Shown: one piece after another, positions 36,162 through 45,991 of the stretch
Layout: every line of letters begins with the position of its first letter
Position numbering within the stretch: position 1 is the first letter of the stretch
From: an uncultured Clostridia bacterium
GTDB taxonomy: Bacteria > Bacillota > Clostridia > Christensenellales > Borkfalkiaceae
NCBI GenBank assembly: GCA_947627665.1
Contig: CANQWX010000005.1
Coordinates: forward strand, 1-64,000
Reading direction: 5' to 3'
Length of the DNA stretch: 64,000 nucleotides
The notes under the pieces: generated by a model
Databases searched by the model: none
Told to the model about the DNA's origin: nothing
Seen by the model: the letters and a program-made list of their open reading frames with translations, nothing else
Made by a program: the position numbers and the translations under genes

Positions 36162-38294
36162 ATGGATACGTCGCGGCGCACACAACGGGAGAAGATCCTG
36201 ATCGTAGACGATTCCGAGATGAACCGCTCCATCCTCGCCGACATGTTGGGGGAAGAATTCGACGTGCGGGAAGCGGAGGACGGAGAGGCGGCGATCGGGA
36301 TCCTTGCGGAGGAGGGAAGTTCTTTTTCGCTCGTCCTTCTCGACATCGTCATGCCGCGGAAGAACGGCTTCGACGTGCTCCGCGAGATGAACCGCACCCG
36401 CCTGATCGACGATCTCCCCGTGATCATGGTGTCGTCGGAAACCGCTTCCGACCAGATCGAACAGGCTTATGAGCTGGGCGCGACCGACTTCATCATGCGT
36501 CCCTTCGACGCGTCCATCGTCCACCGCCGCGTGCTCAATACTATTTTGTTGTACGCCAAGCAGAAGAAACTGCTCGGCATCATCGAAGAACAATTGGACG
36601 AAAAGGAGCAGTACAGCGCCATGATGGTGGACATTTTGAGCCACATCGTGGAATTCCGCAACGGCGAGAGCGGACTGCATATCCTGCATGTACGCACCAT
36701 CACCGATTTTCTGCTCCGTAAACTTCTCAAAAAGACAGATAAATATGCTTTCTCGGAGGCAGACATCTCCATCATCAGCATGGCGTCTGCACTCCACGAC
36801 ATCGGAAAGATCGCCATAGACGACAAGATCCTCAACAAGCCAGGAAAGCTCACGGACGAGGAATTCGCCATCATGAAGAGCCACAGCATGATCGGGGCGA
36901 AGATGCTGGAGGGCCTCACCGCGCACAAGAACGACCCGCTCGTCAAACGCGCCTACGAGATCTGCCGCTGGCACCATGAGCGCTTCGACGGAAGGGGGTA
37001 CCCCGACGGACGGAAGGGGGACGAAATTCCGATCTCCGCTCAGATCGTAGCGCTCGCCGACGTATACGACGCCCTGACCAGCCAGCGGGTCTACAAGCCC
37101 GCCTATACGCCCGAAGAGGCAAAGGAGATGATCCTCGGCGGCAAATGCGGCGCCTTCAACCCGCTCCTGCTCGAGATCCTCTCGGAGGAATTTTCTTCCC
37201 TCAAAGAGGCCATCAAGGACGAAACGGGAAGAAACGCGGGAAAGCGGGATATACGGAATTTTGCGGACGCCATGCTGCACGCGCGCGGAACGTCCGCGTC
37301 CGACCGCACACTCAAACTGCTCGACTACGAGCGCATGAAGTTCAACTTTTATGCCGAACTCACCGAAGAGATACAGTTCGAATACGTCTTTGCGGAGGAC
37401 CTGCTCAAGCTCTCGCCGTGGGGCGCCAAAAAGCTCGGCGTGACGGAGGAACTCGTGGACCCCGCGCACAACGAGGCGCTCTGCGCCCAGTTCGGCGCTC
37501 GTTGGTTCGAAGAGCTTGGTGAACTTTTGGCGCAGACGACGGTGGAAAACCCCGAGATCCGCCATGAGTTCCCGCTCGCCATCGGGGGGGAGGAGCGTTG
37601 GTACGATCTCATTATCCGCACCATACGTTCGGACGACATCCCGCCCAAGATCGACAGTGCGATCGGCAAGCTCGTGGACGTCCACGACGTGCACACCACC
37701 CTGATGCAGCTCAAAGAAAGCTCCATCCGCGACCCGCTGACTGGGCTGCTCAACCGCACGGGCGTGGCGGAGGAGATCGCCGAAAAGCTCAAGGGATTTC
37801 CCGAAAAACAGTACGCTTTCGCCGTTTTCGACATCGATGAATTCAAGAGCGCAAACGACGTCTACGGACATCTGTTCGGCGACAAAGTGCTCTGCGAAGT
37901 CGCCGAGCGGCTCATGCACAACACCCGCGCGGGCGATGTCTGCGCGCGCATCGGCGGCGATGAATTTTTGGTCGTATTCGAATACAACGTAGACCTTCAC
38001 CCGATCATTGCCCGTATCTTCAAGTCGGTGTGCGGCAAGGTCGGGCCATTCGATATGACGGTCAGCATGGGCGTCGCCGAAATGACGGAGAAGAACGAGC
38101 CGTACAACGAGATCTTCCAAAAGGCGGATATCGCGCTGTATGTATCCAAAAATTCGGGCCGCGCGACCTACCGTTTTTACGACGCCTCCATGGTCGGAAA
38201 GATCGCGGCAAACGCGGCGGACGCGGGACACGGGCGGATCCTTGCCGATGAAAGCGGCGCGGACGCACCGCAAGATCAAGAGAAACTTTCATAA
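36162..38294 (+). CDS. Response regulator with REC, HD-GYP and GGDEF domains
   Basis: ILIVDDSEMNRSIL..LLDIVMPRKNGFDVL; SALHDIGKIAI..HHERFDGRGYPDG; RAGDVCARIGGDEFLVVF. Confidence 0.93.
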   Translation: MDTSRRTQREKILIVDDSEMNRSILADMLGEEFDVREAEDGEAAIGILAEEGSSFSLVLLDIVMPRKNGFDVLREMNRTRLIDDLPVIMVSSETASDQIEQAYELGATDFIMRPFDASIVHRRVLNTILLYAKQKKLLGIIEEQLDEKEQYSAMMVDILSHIVEFRNGESGLHILHVRTITDFLLRKLLKKTDKYAFSEADISIISMASALHDIGKIAIDDKILNKPGKLTDEEFAIMKSHSMIGAKMLEGLTAHKNDPLVKRAYEICRWHHERFDGRGYPDGRKGDEIPISAQIVALADVYDALTSQRVYKPAYTPEEAKEMILGGKCGAFNPLLLEILSEEFSSLKEAIKDETGRNAGKRDIRNFADAMLHARGTSASDRTLKLLDYERMKFNFYAELTEEIQFEYVFAEDLLKLSPWGAKKLGVTEELVDPAHNEALCAQFGARWFEELGELLAQTTVENPEIRHEFPLAIGGEERWYDLIIRTIRSDDIPPKIDSAIGKLVDVHDVHTTLMQLKESSIRDPLTGLLNRTGVAEEIAEKLKGFPEKQYAFAVFDIDEFKSANDVYGHLFGDKVLCEVAERLMHNTRAGDVCARIGGDEFLVVFEYNVDLHPIIARIFKSVCGKVGPFDMTVSMGVAEMTEKNEPYNEIFQKADIALYVSKNSGRATYRFYDASMVGKIAANAADAGHGRILADESGADAPQDQEKLS

Positions 38295-38329
38295 TATCAA
38301 ATATCAAATTATAAGGGAGCCATATTATC

Positions 38330-38692
38330 GTGACGATCCGGGAATGCTACGCCGCGCTCGGCGGCGACTATGACGATGTGATCGGCAGACTGCGCAGCGA
38401 GCGGCTGGTGCAGAAATTCGTGCTCAAGTTCCCCGAGGACGGGAGCTATGCGCTTCTGCACAGTTCACTCGAAGCGGGAAACACGGAGGAAGCCTTCCGC
38501 GCGGCGCATACCATCAAGGGAATGTGCCAAAATCTCGGCTTTACGCAGCTGGCGGATTCGGGGAGCGCGCTGACCGAGGCGCTCCGCCACGGCGACGCCG
38601 CACAGGCTGCGGCGCTTCTTCCCAAGGTGGACGAGGACTACGCCGCCGTCACAGCGGCGATCCTCGCTTTCAAGGAGAGCAACGGGCTGTAA
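38330..38692 (+). CDS. Histidine phosphotransfer (Hpt) domain protein, GTG start
   Basis: AFRAAHTIKGMCQNLGFTQLADSGSALTEALR. Confidence 0.85.
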   Translation: MTIRECYAALGGDYDDVIGRLRSERLVQKFVLKFPEDGSYALLHSSLEAGNTEEAFRAAHTIKGMCQNLGFTQLADSGSALTEALRHGDAAQAAALLPKVDEDYAAVTAAILAFKESNGL

Positions 38693-38811
38693 AACGGTTT
38701 TGGGCCGTGCCCGCCGCCCGCATCGCACGCCGTACGGGACGGAAAACCCGCCTCAGAGGCGGGAATTTGCCCATAGCAAAATTTTCTTGGGCGCGAAATC
38801 ATAAAAGACGC

Positions 38812-38840
38812 TTGACAACGCGCCCGATCGCCTTTATACT
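38812..38840 (+). promoter_or_regulatory. Promoter of the type IV pilus operon
   Basis: TTGACA (38812-38817), N17, TATACT (38835-38840). Confidence 0.8.
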
Positions 38841-38904
38841 ATTATATTGTAGGGAATATGCGACGCGCGGCATTTGCTCACGCCGGAGCGTCGGGAGGGA
38901 AAGG

Positions 38905-40596
38905 ATGCAATATCTCCGTTTGGGCGATATCCTCGTCAACAACGGCGCGATTACGCAAGAACAGTTAGACCGCGCGTTGGAGGTACAAAAATCGCGCCAC
39001 GAGCGTTTGGGCACGATCCTCATCGACGAGGGCATCATCAACGAACAGCGGCTCATCGAAACGCTCGAATTGCAACTCGGGATCGACTTTATCGACCTGA
39101 GCAAGATCCGCATCCCGCTCGAACTCGCTTCCGTCGTTCCCAAGAACATCGCGCGCAGACACGGCGTGGTGCCCGTCCGCCTCAACAAGGACGAGCTTAC
39201 CCTCGCCATGTCCGATCCGCTCAACTTTGTGGCGCTCGAAGAGGTACGCGCGGCGACCCGCAAGCGCATCCTGCCCAAAATTGCAACGATGGCCGCGGTC
39301 AACAAAGCAATCTCCACGCTCTACGGGAACGAGGGCGTTGCCCGTGCGATCGAGGAACTGCGCTACGACGGCGCCATGCGGGAAGCGCCCGCGCAGCCCG
39401 TCAGCGAAGAGGTGACGGAAGATCTGCAATCCGCACCCGCCATACGGCTCGTCAATTCCATTCTCGAACGCGCTTCCACCGAGCGGGCGAGCGACATCCA
39501 CCTCGAAGCCCGCGCAGACGAAATGGTCGTCCGCATGCGGATCGACGGCAATTTGCGCACGATACTCAGCGTACCCGAGGAACTCAAGCGCACGGTCGTT
39601 TCCCGCTTGAAGATCATGGGCGGCATGGACATCGCCGAATCCCGCATTCCGCAGGACGGCCGCGCGAACGTGATGATCAAGGGGCACAACATCGACCTGC
39701 GTATGTCTACGCTTCCCACGATGTACGGCGAAAAGGTCGTCATCCGCCTTCTCGACAAATCCACCCAGCTCTTGAACGCGGCGGCGCTCGGGCTGGAGGG
39801 AGAAAATCTCGAAAAATACAACGCGCTGCTCACCAACGCGCACGGCATGATCCTCATCGTCGGTCCCACGGGGTCGGGCAAATCGTCTACGATGTACACG
39901 ATGATCCGCTCCCTCAACACCGAAGAGGTCAATCTCGTCACGCTGGAGAACCCCGTAGAGTACGATATCGACGGCGTCAACCAGGTGCAGATCAACGAAA
40001 AGGTGGGAATGACCTTTGCGAGCGGTCTGCGTTCGGTGCTCCGCCAAGACCCCGACATCATTGCGGTGGGGGAGATCCGCGACGGCGAAACGGCGGAGAT
40101 CGCCATCCGCGCGGCGATCACGGGGCATTTGGTGCTCTCCACCGTACACACGAACGACGCATTCTCGGCGATCGACCGTCTGATCGACATCGGCGTCGCG
40201 CCCTATCTGTTGGCGGACGCCCTCAACGGCATCATTTCGCAACGGCTCGTGCGGCGCATCTGCCCGCACTGCAAGACGGCGTACCGTCCCACGGACGCGG
40301 AGCTTGAAAAACTCGGGCTTGCGGGCGGGACAAAGGATGTGACCTTCTACCGCGGCAAGGGCTGCCCGCAGTGCTTCCACACGGGGTACATCGGGCGCAC
40401 GGCGGTGTTCGAGATCCTCGTGCTCGACAGGGATCTCAAGCACGCCATCTCGGCGGGACAGCATCTGACCGAGCTTACCGCCAACGTCAAGGAGGGGAGC
40501 TTCACCTCCCTGCGGGAAGAGGGTCGCCGTCTGGTACTCAAAGGCGTCACCTCTGCGGACGAAGTGCTCCGCGTGCTGAACACCACGGCGGATTAA
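38905..40596 (+). CDS. pilB: Type IV pilus extension ATPase PilB with N-terminal MshEN domain
   Basis: Two RLGxxLxxxGxxxxxxLxxxLxxQ motifs; GPTGSGKSSTMY; tetracysteine CPHC...CPQC. Confidence 0.95.
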   Translation: MQYLRLGDILVNNGAITQEQLDRALEVQKSRHERLGTILIDEGIINEQRLIETLELQLGIDFIDLSKIRIPLELASVVPKNIARRHGVVPVRLNKDELTLAMSDPLNFVALEEVRAATRKRILPKIATMAAVNKAISTLYGNEGVARAIEELRYDGAMREAPAQPVSEEVTEDLQSAPAIRLVNSILERASTERASDIHLEARADEMVVRMRIDGNLRTILSVPEELKRTVVSRLKIMGGMDIAESRIPQDGRANVMIKGHNIDLRMSTLPTMYGEKVVIRLLDKSTQLLNAAALGLEGENLEKYNALLTNAHGMILIVGPTGSGKSSTMYTMIRSLNTEEVNLVTLENPVEYDIDGVNQVQINEKVGMTFASGLRSVLRQDPDIIAVGEIRDGETAEIAIRAAITGHLVLSTVHTNDAFSAIDRLIDIGVAPYLLADALNGIISQRLVRRICPHCKTAYRPTDAELEKLGLAGGTKDVTFYRGKGCPQCFHTGYIGRTAVFEILVLDRDLKHAISAGQHLTELTANVKEGSFTSLREEGRRLVLKGVTSADEVLRVLNTTAD

Positions 40597-40609
40597 GGAG
40601 AAGAGCATC

Positions 40610-41659
40610 ATGCAGATGGAGCTGAACGAGATCATCACGGCGGCAAAGGAGCTGCACGCTTCGGACATCCACCTCGTGCGCGGGCTTCCGCCGCGGCTGA
40701 GGATCGACGGACTTTTGAAAAATTTCGGCACCGAGCTTTCGGCCGCCGACTGCGAATCCTACGCAAAACTTATGGCGGGGGAAGAGTACGCCGCCATTGA
40801 AAAGAGAGGGGAACTCGATCTTGCGATCACCTTCCCGGGACACATCCGCTGCCGTATCAACCTGTTCCGCCAGCAAGGGGCGGTTTCGGCGGCGATCCGC
40901 ATTTTGTCCGACAGGATCCCCGACCTCGACGAGCTGGGGCTTCCGCCCAAGGTGCAATCCCTTCCCGAACTCAACCGCGGCATCGTGTTGGTGACGGGGG
41001 AAACAGGCTCGGGCAAGTCTACCACCCTCGCCGCGATGCTCGACAGGATCAACCACACCTTCGACGGGCACATCATCACCCTCGAGGACCCCATCGAATA
41101 TATCTATGAACCCGACCGCTGCGTCATCAACCAGCGCGAAGTGGGGGCGGACACGGAGAGCTACGCAAGCGGCCTGCGGGCTGTCCTGCGCGAGGACCCC
41201 GACGTCATCCTCATCGGCGAGATGCGCGACCTCAACACCATAGAAACGGCGCTCACGGCTGCGGAAACAGGGCATCTGGTATTCGCCACCCTGCACACCA
41301 ATTCCGCACCCGATTCCATCGACCGCATCGTGTCCGTCTTTCCCGAGATGCGGCAAAAACAGATCCGCTTACAGCTTTCCACCACCCTCATGGCGGTGCT
41401 TTCGCAACAGCTCCTTCCCCGCAGGACGGGGGGACGGGTCGCGGCATGCGAACTCATGATGGTGACGCCCGCCATCCGCAACCTCATCCGCGAGGCAAAG
41501 ACGCCCCAGATCGCCAGCGCGATGGCGACCTCGGCGGCCGAAGGCTCGGTGACGATGGACAATTCTCTCATTGCGCTCTACCGCCAAAAGATCATTTCGG
41601 CGGAAACGGCAAAGAGTGCCGCCCACGACGCGGACTATGTGCGCAAGAACGTGTTTTGA
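40610..41659 (+). CDS. pilT: Type IV pilus retraction ATPase PilT
   Basis: LHASDIHLVRGLPPRLRIDG; VTGETGSGKSTTLAAML; IGEMRDLNTIETALTAAETGHLVFATLHT. Confidence 0.95.
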   Translation: MQMELNEIITAAKELHASDIHLVRGLPPRLRIDGLLKNFGTELSAADCESYAKLMAGEEYAAIEKRGELDLAITFPGHIRCRINLFRQQGAVSAAIRILSDRIPDLDELGLPPKVQSLPELNRGIVLVTGETGSGKSTTLAAMLDRINHTFDGHIITLEDPIEYIYEPDRCVINQREVGADTESYASGLRAVLREDPDVILIGEMRDLNTIETALTAAETGHLVFATLHTNSAPDSIDRIVSVFPEMRQKQIRLQLSTTLMAVLSQQLLPRRTGGRVAACELMMVTPAIRNLIREAKTPQIASAMATSAAEGSVTMDNSLIALYRQKIISAETAKSAAHDADYVRKNVF

Positions 41660-41678
41660 GCTTCTCGAAGGAGGGTAG

Positions 41679-42896
41679 ATGAATACCTACAAATACCGTG
41701 CCATCGCCCAAGACGGATCCAAAGTAAACGGCGTGATCGAAGCCTACGATGAATTCGAAGCCGTCAACGAGATCCGCAAGAGCTATGAGGTGGTGGAGGA
41801 CATCAAGCCCGTACGCAAGGAGCGGCGCTTCAATATCGACCTCAACGAGCCGCTGTGGGTGAGCAATAAGACGTTGGCGCTCACGGCGAACCAATTCTGC
41901 ATCATGCTCAAGGCGGGGCTATCCATGACGCGCACGATCGAGATCGTGGCGGAACAATGCGAAGATAAGCTCATGCGGCGCATCCTCAAAGCCACCGCAA
42001 AGGACGTGGAGGCGGGCTATTCCCTCGCGGGAAGTCTGGAAAAGAACGGGAAAAAGGTCCCCGTCGTGTTCATCGAAACGGTGCGCGCGGGGGAGGAATC
42101 GGGGACGCTCGAACAGGCGTTCCAGAGCCTCGAAACCTACTTCACCCGCGCCCACAAGTCCAACAAAAAGGTCAAGTCCGCCATGACCTATCCCATCATG
42201 GTGCTCATCATCGCCGTGATCGTCATCGGCATCGTCATGGTGGTGCTCGTGCCGCGCATGACGGAATCTCTCCGGTCCATGGGCAGCGACCTGCCGCTCA
42301 TCACCAAAATCCTCATTGCGATCTCCGACTTCTTTGCGAAATGGTGGTACCTCGTGCTCGGCGTCATTGCGGCGCTCGTGCTCGCGCTCTTCCTTTACGG
42401 CAGGACGGAAAAGGGCAAAATGCTCTATTCCAAGATCCGCATCAAACTTCCCGTACTCGGGAAGATCACCAAATTCAATGCGGCGGCGCAGACGGCAAAC
42501 ACCCTTGCGACCCTGCTCGCGGCGGGGATCCCCGTCACCAAAGCGCTCGACATCGTCAGCCGCGTGGTGGATTGCCGCTGTGTGGGCAAGGAACTCAACG
42601 AGGCGATCGTCAAGCTCGAGAGCGGCATGAGCCTCGGCGAGGCGCTGAAAACGTCGCAGTATCTTCCGCCGATGCTCATCGAAATGATCACGGTGGGGGA
42701 AACCTCGGGCATGCTCGAAGAAACGCTCCGCACGATCGGCCTCTTTTATACCGACGAGGCGGCGTCCGCTTCGGACAGGGCGCTCAGCCTGCTGGAACCG
42801 ACCATCACCATCATCCTCGGCGTCGTGGTGGGATTTATCGTCATCGCCATCTACGTTCCCATCTTCACCATGTCCGCAGGCCAAGGCGGGCTTTAA
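41679..42896 (+). CDS. pilC: Type IV pilus inner membrane platform protein PilC/GspF
   Basis: QFCIMLKAGLSMTRTIEIVAEQ; AAQTANTLATLLAAGIPVTKALDIV; MITVGETSGMLEETL. Confidence 0.94.
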   Translation: MNTYKYRAIAQDGSKVNGVIEAYDEFEAVNEIRKSYEVVEDIKPVRKERRFNIDLNEPLWVSNKTLALTANQFCIMLKAGLSMTRTIEIVAEQCEDKLMRRILKATAKDVEAGYSLAGSLEKNGKKVPVVFIETVRAGEESGTLEQAFQSLETYFTRAHKSNKKVKSAMTYPIMVLIIAVIVIGIVMVVLVPRMTESLRSMGSDLPLITKILIAISDFFAKWWYLVLGVIAALVLALFLYGRTEKGKMLYSKIRIKLPVLGKITKFNAAAQTANTLATLLAAGIPVTKALDIVSRVVDCRCVGKELNEAIVKLESGMSLGEALKTSQYLPPMLIEMITVGETSGMLEETLRTIGLFYTDEAASASDRALSLLEPTITIILGVVVGFIVIAIYVPIFTMSAGQGGL

Positions 42897-42981
42897 GGCG
42901 CCGCAAGACAAAGGTTTCGATCGCCGTTTCATCCCGACGGCGTGAAAAATACATCTAAAACTTTCATGAAAGGAGTAAAAA

Positions 42982-43404
42982 ATGAAAAGAAACAACCGTA
43001 AGGGCTTTACCCTTGCCGAACTCTTGATCGTTGTTGCGATCATCGCGGTCATCTCGGCGATCGCAGTCCCGCTCTTTTTCGGCGGCGTGAGAAAGGCGCA
43101 GGAAGCGACCTACTCCGCAAACGTACAAGCGGTCAGATCTGCCGCGGCAGCCAAGCTGCTGTCCGACGACACCGATCTTGAAGCGCTGTTCAAGGACGGT
43201 ACAGACGTTCATATCTATGCCGATGCCGCAGTGGATGAACAGGGCAATATCAGCGGTTTAAGAATCTTTATAAACAAAGATGGCGAACGCAAAGCAGTTA
43301 CAAACAGTTACGACGACTGGAAAAATGGTAAGGAGGGCGCCATTGACGCCGGTCATATCGTCGTCGAACTTGCCTTGAACGACATCGGCGGTGTAATCGT
43401 ATAA
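42982..43404 (+). CDS. Type IV major pilin candidate
   Basis: MKRNNRKGFTLAELLIVVAIIAVISAIAVPLFFGGVRKAQEATYSANVQAV. Confidence 0.93.
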   Translation: MKRNNRKGFTLAELLIVVAIIAVISAIAVPLFFGGVRKAQEATYSANVQAVRSAAAAKLLSDDTDLEALFKDGTDVHIYADAAVDEQGNISGLRIFINKDGERKAVTNSYDDWKNGKEGAIDAGHIVVELALNDIGGVIV

Positions 43405-43510
43405 ACTCATAAAACCGTTCAAGGAGATCTACATGATTTTTTCCCGCTCTGCCGAACGGGACGACGGGATGAGGCGGAGCGGAAATGGCGGAAGGAGGGC
43501 GCAAGCCCCC

Positions 43511-43552
43511 CGATGTCATAACATTCGCGGCAGCGCGGGTGTTATCACATCG
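43511..43552 (+). other. Stem-loop between pilin and prepilin peptidase genes
   Basis: CGATGTCATAACA...TGTTATCACATCG (12/13 complementary) with inner CGCG-GCAG-CGCG. Confidence 0.7.
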
Positions 43553-43599
43553 CGGAACGCCCGGAAAGCGGCGAAGCTCCCTGCGACAGACAAAGCGAT

Positions 43600-44373
43600 A
43601 TGCCTTTTTTGCAGATATATATCGGGATCATTCTGTTCGTCCTCGGCGCATGTATGGGAAGTTTTCTCACCTGCGCCGCCGACCGCTATCTCGCAAAGGA
43701 GAGCGTGCTCAAGGGCAGAAGCCACTGTCCCGCTTGCGGAAAGACGCTCACTTTTTTTGAGCTTATTCCCATCTTCGGGTACCTCTTCCTGCGCGGAAGA
43801 TGCCGCAAATGCGGCGCGCCCATCCCCATCCGCTGCCTCTTTACCGAACTGCTCGGCGGGCTTGTGTACGTTGCCGTCTATTGCAAATTCGGGTGGAGCT
43901 TTGTCACGCTCGAATATCTTCTGCTCTTTTCCGCGCTTCTCCCCGTCGCCCTGATCGACGCCGACCAAATGGAGATCCCGGACGGCATCCTGCTCTTCCT
44001 CGTCGTCGTGTTCGCGGCTTTTTTCTACCCGCACGGCAATGTGAAGGACCGCGCCGAGAGCGCGCTTTACGGCTCCGTACTCATCGGCGGGGGGCTGTTC
44101 GTCATCTCTTTGCTCCTCGCGTCCCTTCTCAAAAAGGAAACGCTCGGTGGGGGAGATGTAAAGCTCTTTTTTGTGCTCGCGCTCTTTACGGGCTTGGGGC
44201 AGGGGTTGCTCCTCGTCATCTTTTCGTGTATCGCGGGGCTGCTCTTTGCCCTCACGCGGAGAAAGGGGCGGGAACGGGAATTCCCCTTCGGGCCTGCCAT
44301 CGCCGCCGCCGCGCTGTTCACCCTGCTCGCAGGGCAAGAGCTTATAGACTTCTATTTATCCCTCATACTATAA
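43600..44373 (+). CDS. pilD: Prepilin peptidase (type IV leader peptidase)
   Basis: GSFLTCAADRYL; CPACGKTL...CRKCGAPI; IDADQMEIPDG; GGGDVKLFFVLALFTG. Confidence 0.95.
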   Translation: MPFLQIYIGIILFVLGACMGSFLTCAADRYLAKESVLKGRSHCPACGKTLTFFELIPIFGYLFLRGRCRKCGAPIPIRCLFTELLGGLVYVAVYCKFGWSFVTLEYLLLFSALLPVALIDADQMEIPDGILLFLVVVFAAFFYPHGNVKDRAESALYGSVLIGGGLFVISLLLASLLKKETLGGGDVKLFFVLALFTGLGQGLLLVIFSCIAGLLFALTRRKGREREFPFGPAIAAAALFTLLAGQELIDFYLSLIL

Positions 44374-44389
44374 TTCAAGGAGAACGTTC

Positions 44390-45367
44390 ATGAAAAATTG
44401 CATCGGTTTCGACATCGGAAATCATGCGATCCATATCGCCGTTCAAAAGAAGGACGAGCTTGCGCGCGGCGTCTGTGTGCGGATCCCCGAGGACCTTGTC
44501 AAAAACGGCGTCGTCGTTTCTTACGAGGCGATGGCGGATTTTCTCAAACATCTCAGGCGGGAATATAAGTTCCATACGCGCAACGCGGCGCTCGTGTTGC
44601 CCGCCGCCCACTGCTACTGCCGCCGCTTCTATGTGACCGCCAAGACGCGCGAACAGCTCATGTTCAATCTTCCCTACGGCTTTAAGGACTTCATCACGGA
44701 CGATAAATCCAATTATTTCTTCGACTGTGCCGTCCTCGGCGCTTCTCCGAGAGGGGAGGGGCTTCCCCCCGAGCTGGACGTGTTCGCCGCCGCCTCCCGA
44801 AAGTCGGTCATCGTGGAGTACATCTCCGCCTTTTCCCGCGCGGGGTTCAAGCTCAAGACGATCATTCCCGAGGAATTTGCCTATATCAACCTGCTGCGCC
44901 GCTACAACGGCGAAGCGCACCGCCACGGCATCCTCGACATCGGGCACAACGCCGTAAAGCTGTTCCTCTTCAACGGCACGCTGTTCGAGAGCGTCCGCAT
45001 CATCGACTACGGCTGCAACGCGCTCGACGGGATCGTTGCCGAGCACTTCGGGGTGGATACCTACATGGCAGCCACCTACCGCGAGAGCGACCACGGCGGC
45101 GCCAACGAACTGGAACGCTGCTATGCCGTGTACAACGCCATGGCGATCGAGGTGCTGAAAGCGGTCAATTTCTACCGCTTCAACGGGGGCGGAACGCTCG
45201 AACACCTGCATTGTTGCGGCGGAGGCGCCCACAACGCGGCACTCATGGATACGCTGAAAAACACGTTGCCCGTTCCGCTGACCGGTATGGAAGAAATGTC
45301 GGCAGGGGCGGAAGGGGAGATCGATTTCCCGCTCATTGCCGCCGCCGCAGGCGCCGCAATGCAATAA
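44390..45367 (+). CDS. pilM: Type IV pilus assembly protein PilM-like ATPase
   Basis: CIGFDIGNHAIHIAVQ; GILDIGHNAVKLFLFNG; operon position. Confidence 0.85.
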   Translation: MKNCIGFDIGNHAIHIAVQKKDELARGVCVRIPEDLVKNGVVVSYEAMADFLKHLRREYKFHTRNAALVLPAAHCYCRRFYVTAKTREQLMFNLPYGFKDFITDDKSNYFFDCAVLGASPRGEGLPPELDVFAAASRKSVIVEYISAFSRAGFKLKTIIPEEFAYINLLRRYNGEAHRHGILDIGHNAVKLFLFNGTLFESVRIIDYGCNALDGIVAEHFGVDTYMAATYRESDHGGANELERCYAVYNAMAIEVLKAVNFYRFNGGGTLEHLHCCGGGAHNAALMDTLKNTLPVPLTGMEEMSAGAEGEIDFPLIAAAAGAAMQ

Positions 45368-45379
45368 GGAGGAAGGGAT

Positions 45380-45991
45380 ATGCCCAAAAACGATGCCGCG
45401 ACCGACGCGGAGATCAGATTTTTCGACGCCGCCGAGCCGCATGCCGCTTCTGCGGGTCACGTTTCAAAGGAAACCGTCAATCTGTGCAAAAAGGACAGAA
45501 AAGACATTTCCCCGGGGGCGTTCTGCCTGCTTTTGACCGTCTTTTTGGCGGTGCTCATTCTCATCGAATTTTTCTTCGCCTATTTGCCTTACCGCGATCT
45601 GGAGGTGTTGGAAAGCTCGCTCGGAGAGGCGCAGCAGCAATATGAACAGCTTCAGAGCAGCATGAGCGACTATGACGCGGTGCGCGACGATTACCGCAAA
45701 TATAACTACGAAAAATATGACAAAACGATCGTGGACCGCGAGGATATCCTCGACTTGCTCGAAGTGGCCGTGTTCCCGATGGGAAAAGTGCTTACCCTGA
45801 ATATTTCCAACAATACGATCACGCTGAGCCTTTCGGGCGTACTCAATACCGATATCGACGTCATGCAAAAGGGGCTGCGCGAACATGCGCTCGTCCAAAA
45901 TGTGATCATCTCGCGCACAAGCCTCGTCGGCGATGAAGCGACCGTTGCCATGACGATCATTCTGAAGGACGCGGAAGGAGGGAAAAACTGA
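45380..45991 (+). CDS. PilN-like type IV pilus assembly protein
   Basis: Single TM followed by coiled coil; position downstream of pilM. Confidence 0.65.
   Translation: MPKNDAATDAEIRFFDAAEPHAASAGHVSKETVNLCKKDRKDISPGAFCLLLTVFLAVLILIEFFFAYLPYRDLEVLESSLGEAQQQYEQLQSSMSDYDAVRDDYRKYNYEKYDKTIVDREDILDLLEVAVFPMGKVLTLNISNNTITLSLSGVLNTDIDVMQKGLREHALVQNVIISRTSLVGDEATVAMTIILKDAEGGKN

Noticed and set aside
35970-38279. 769-aa minus-strand ORF antisense to the REC-HD-GYP-GGDEF gene
   Set aside because: Antisense artefact; no motif content.
43433-43954. 173-aa ORF starting after an SD-like AAGGAG between pilin and pilD
   Set aside because: Runs out of frame into pilD and has no domain features; the SD-ATG is noted only within the hairpin finding.
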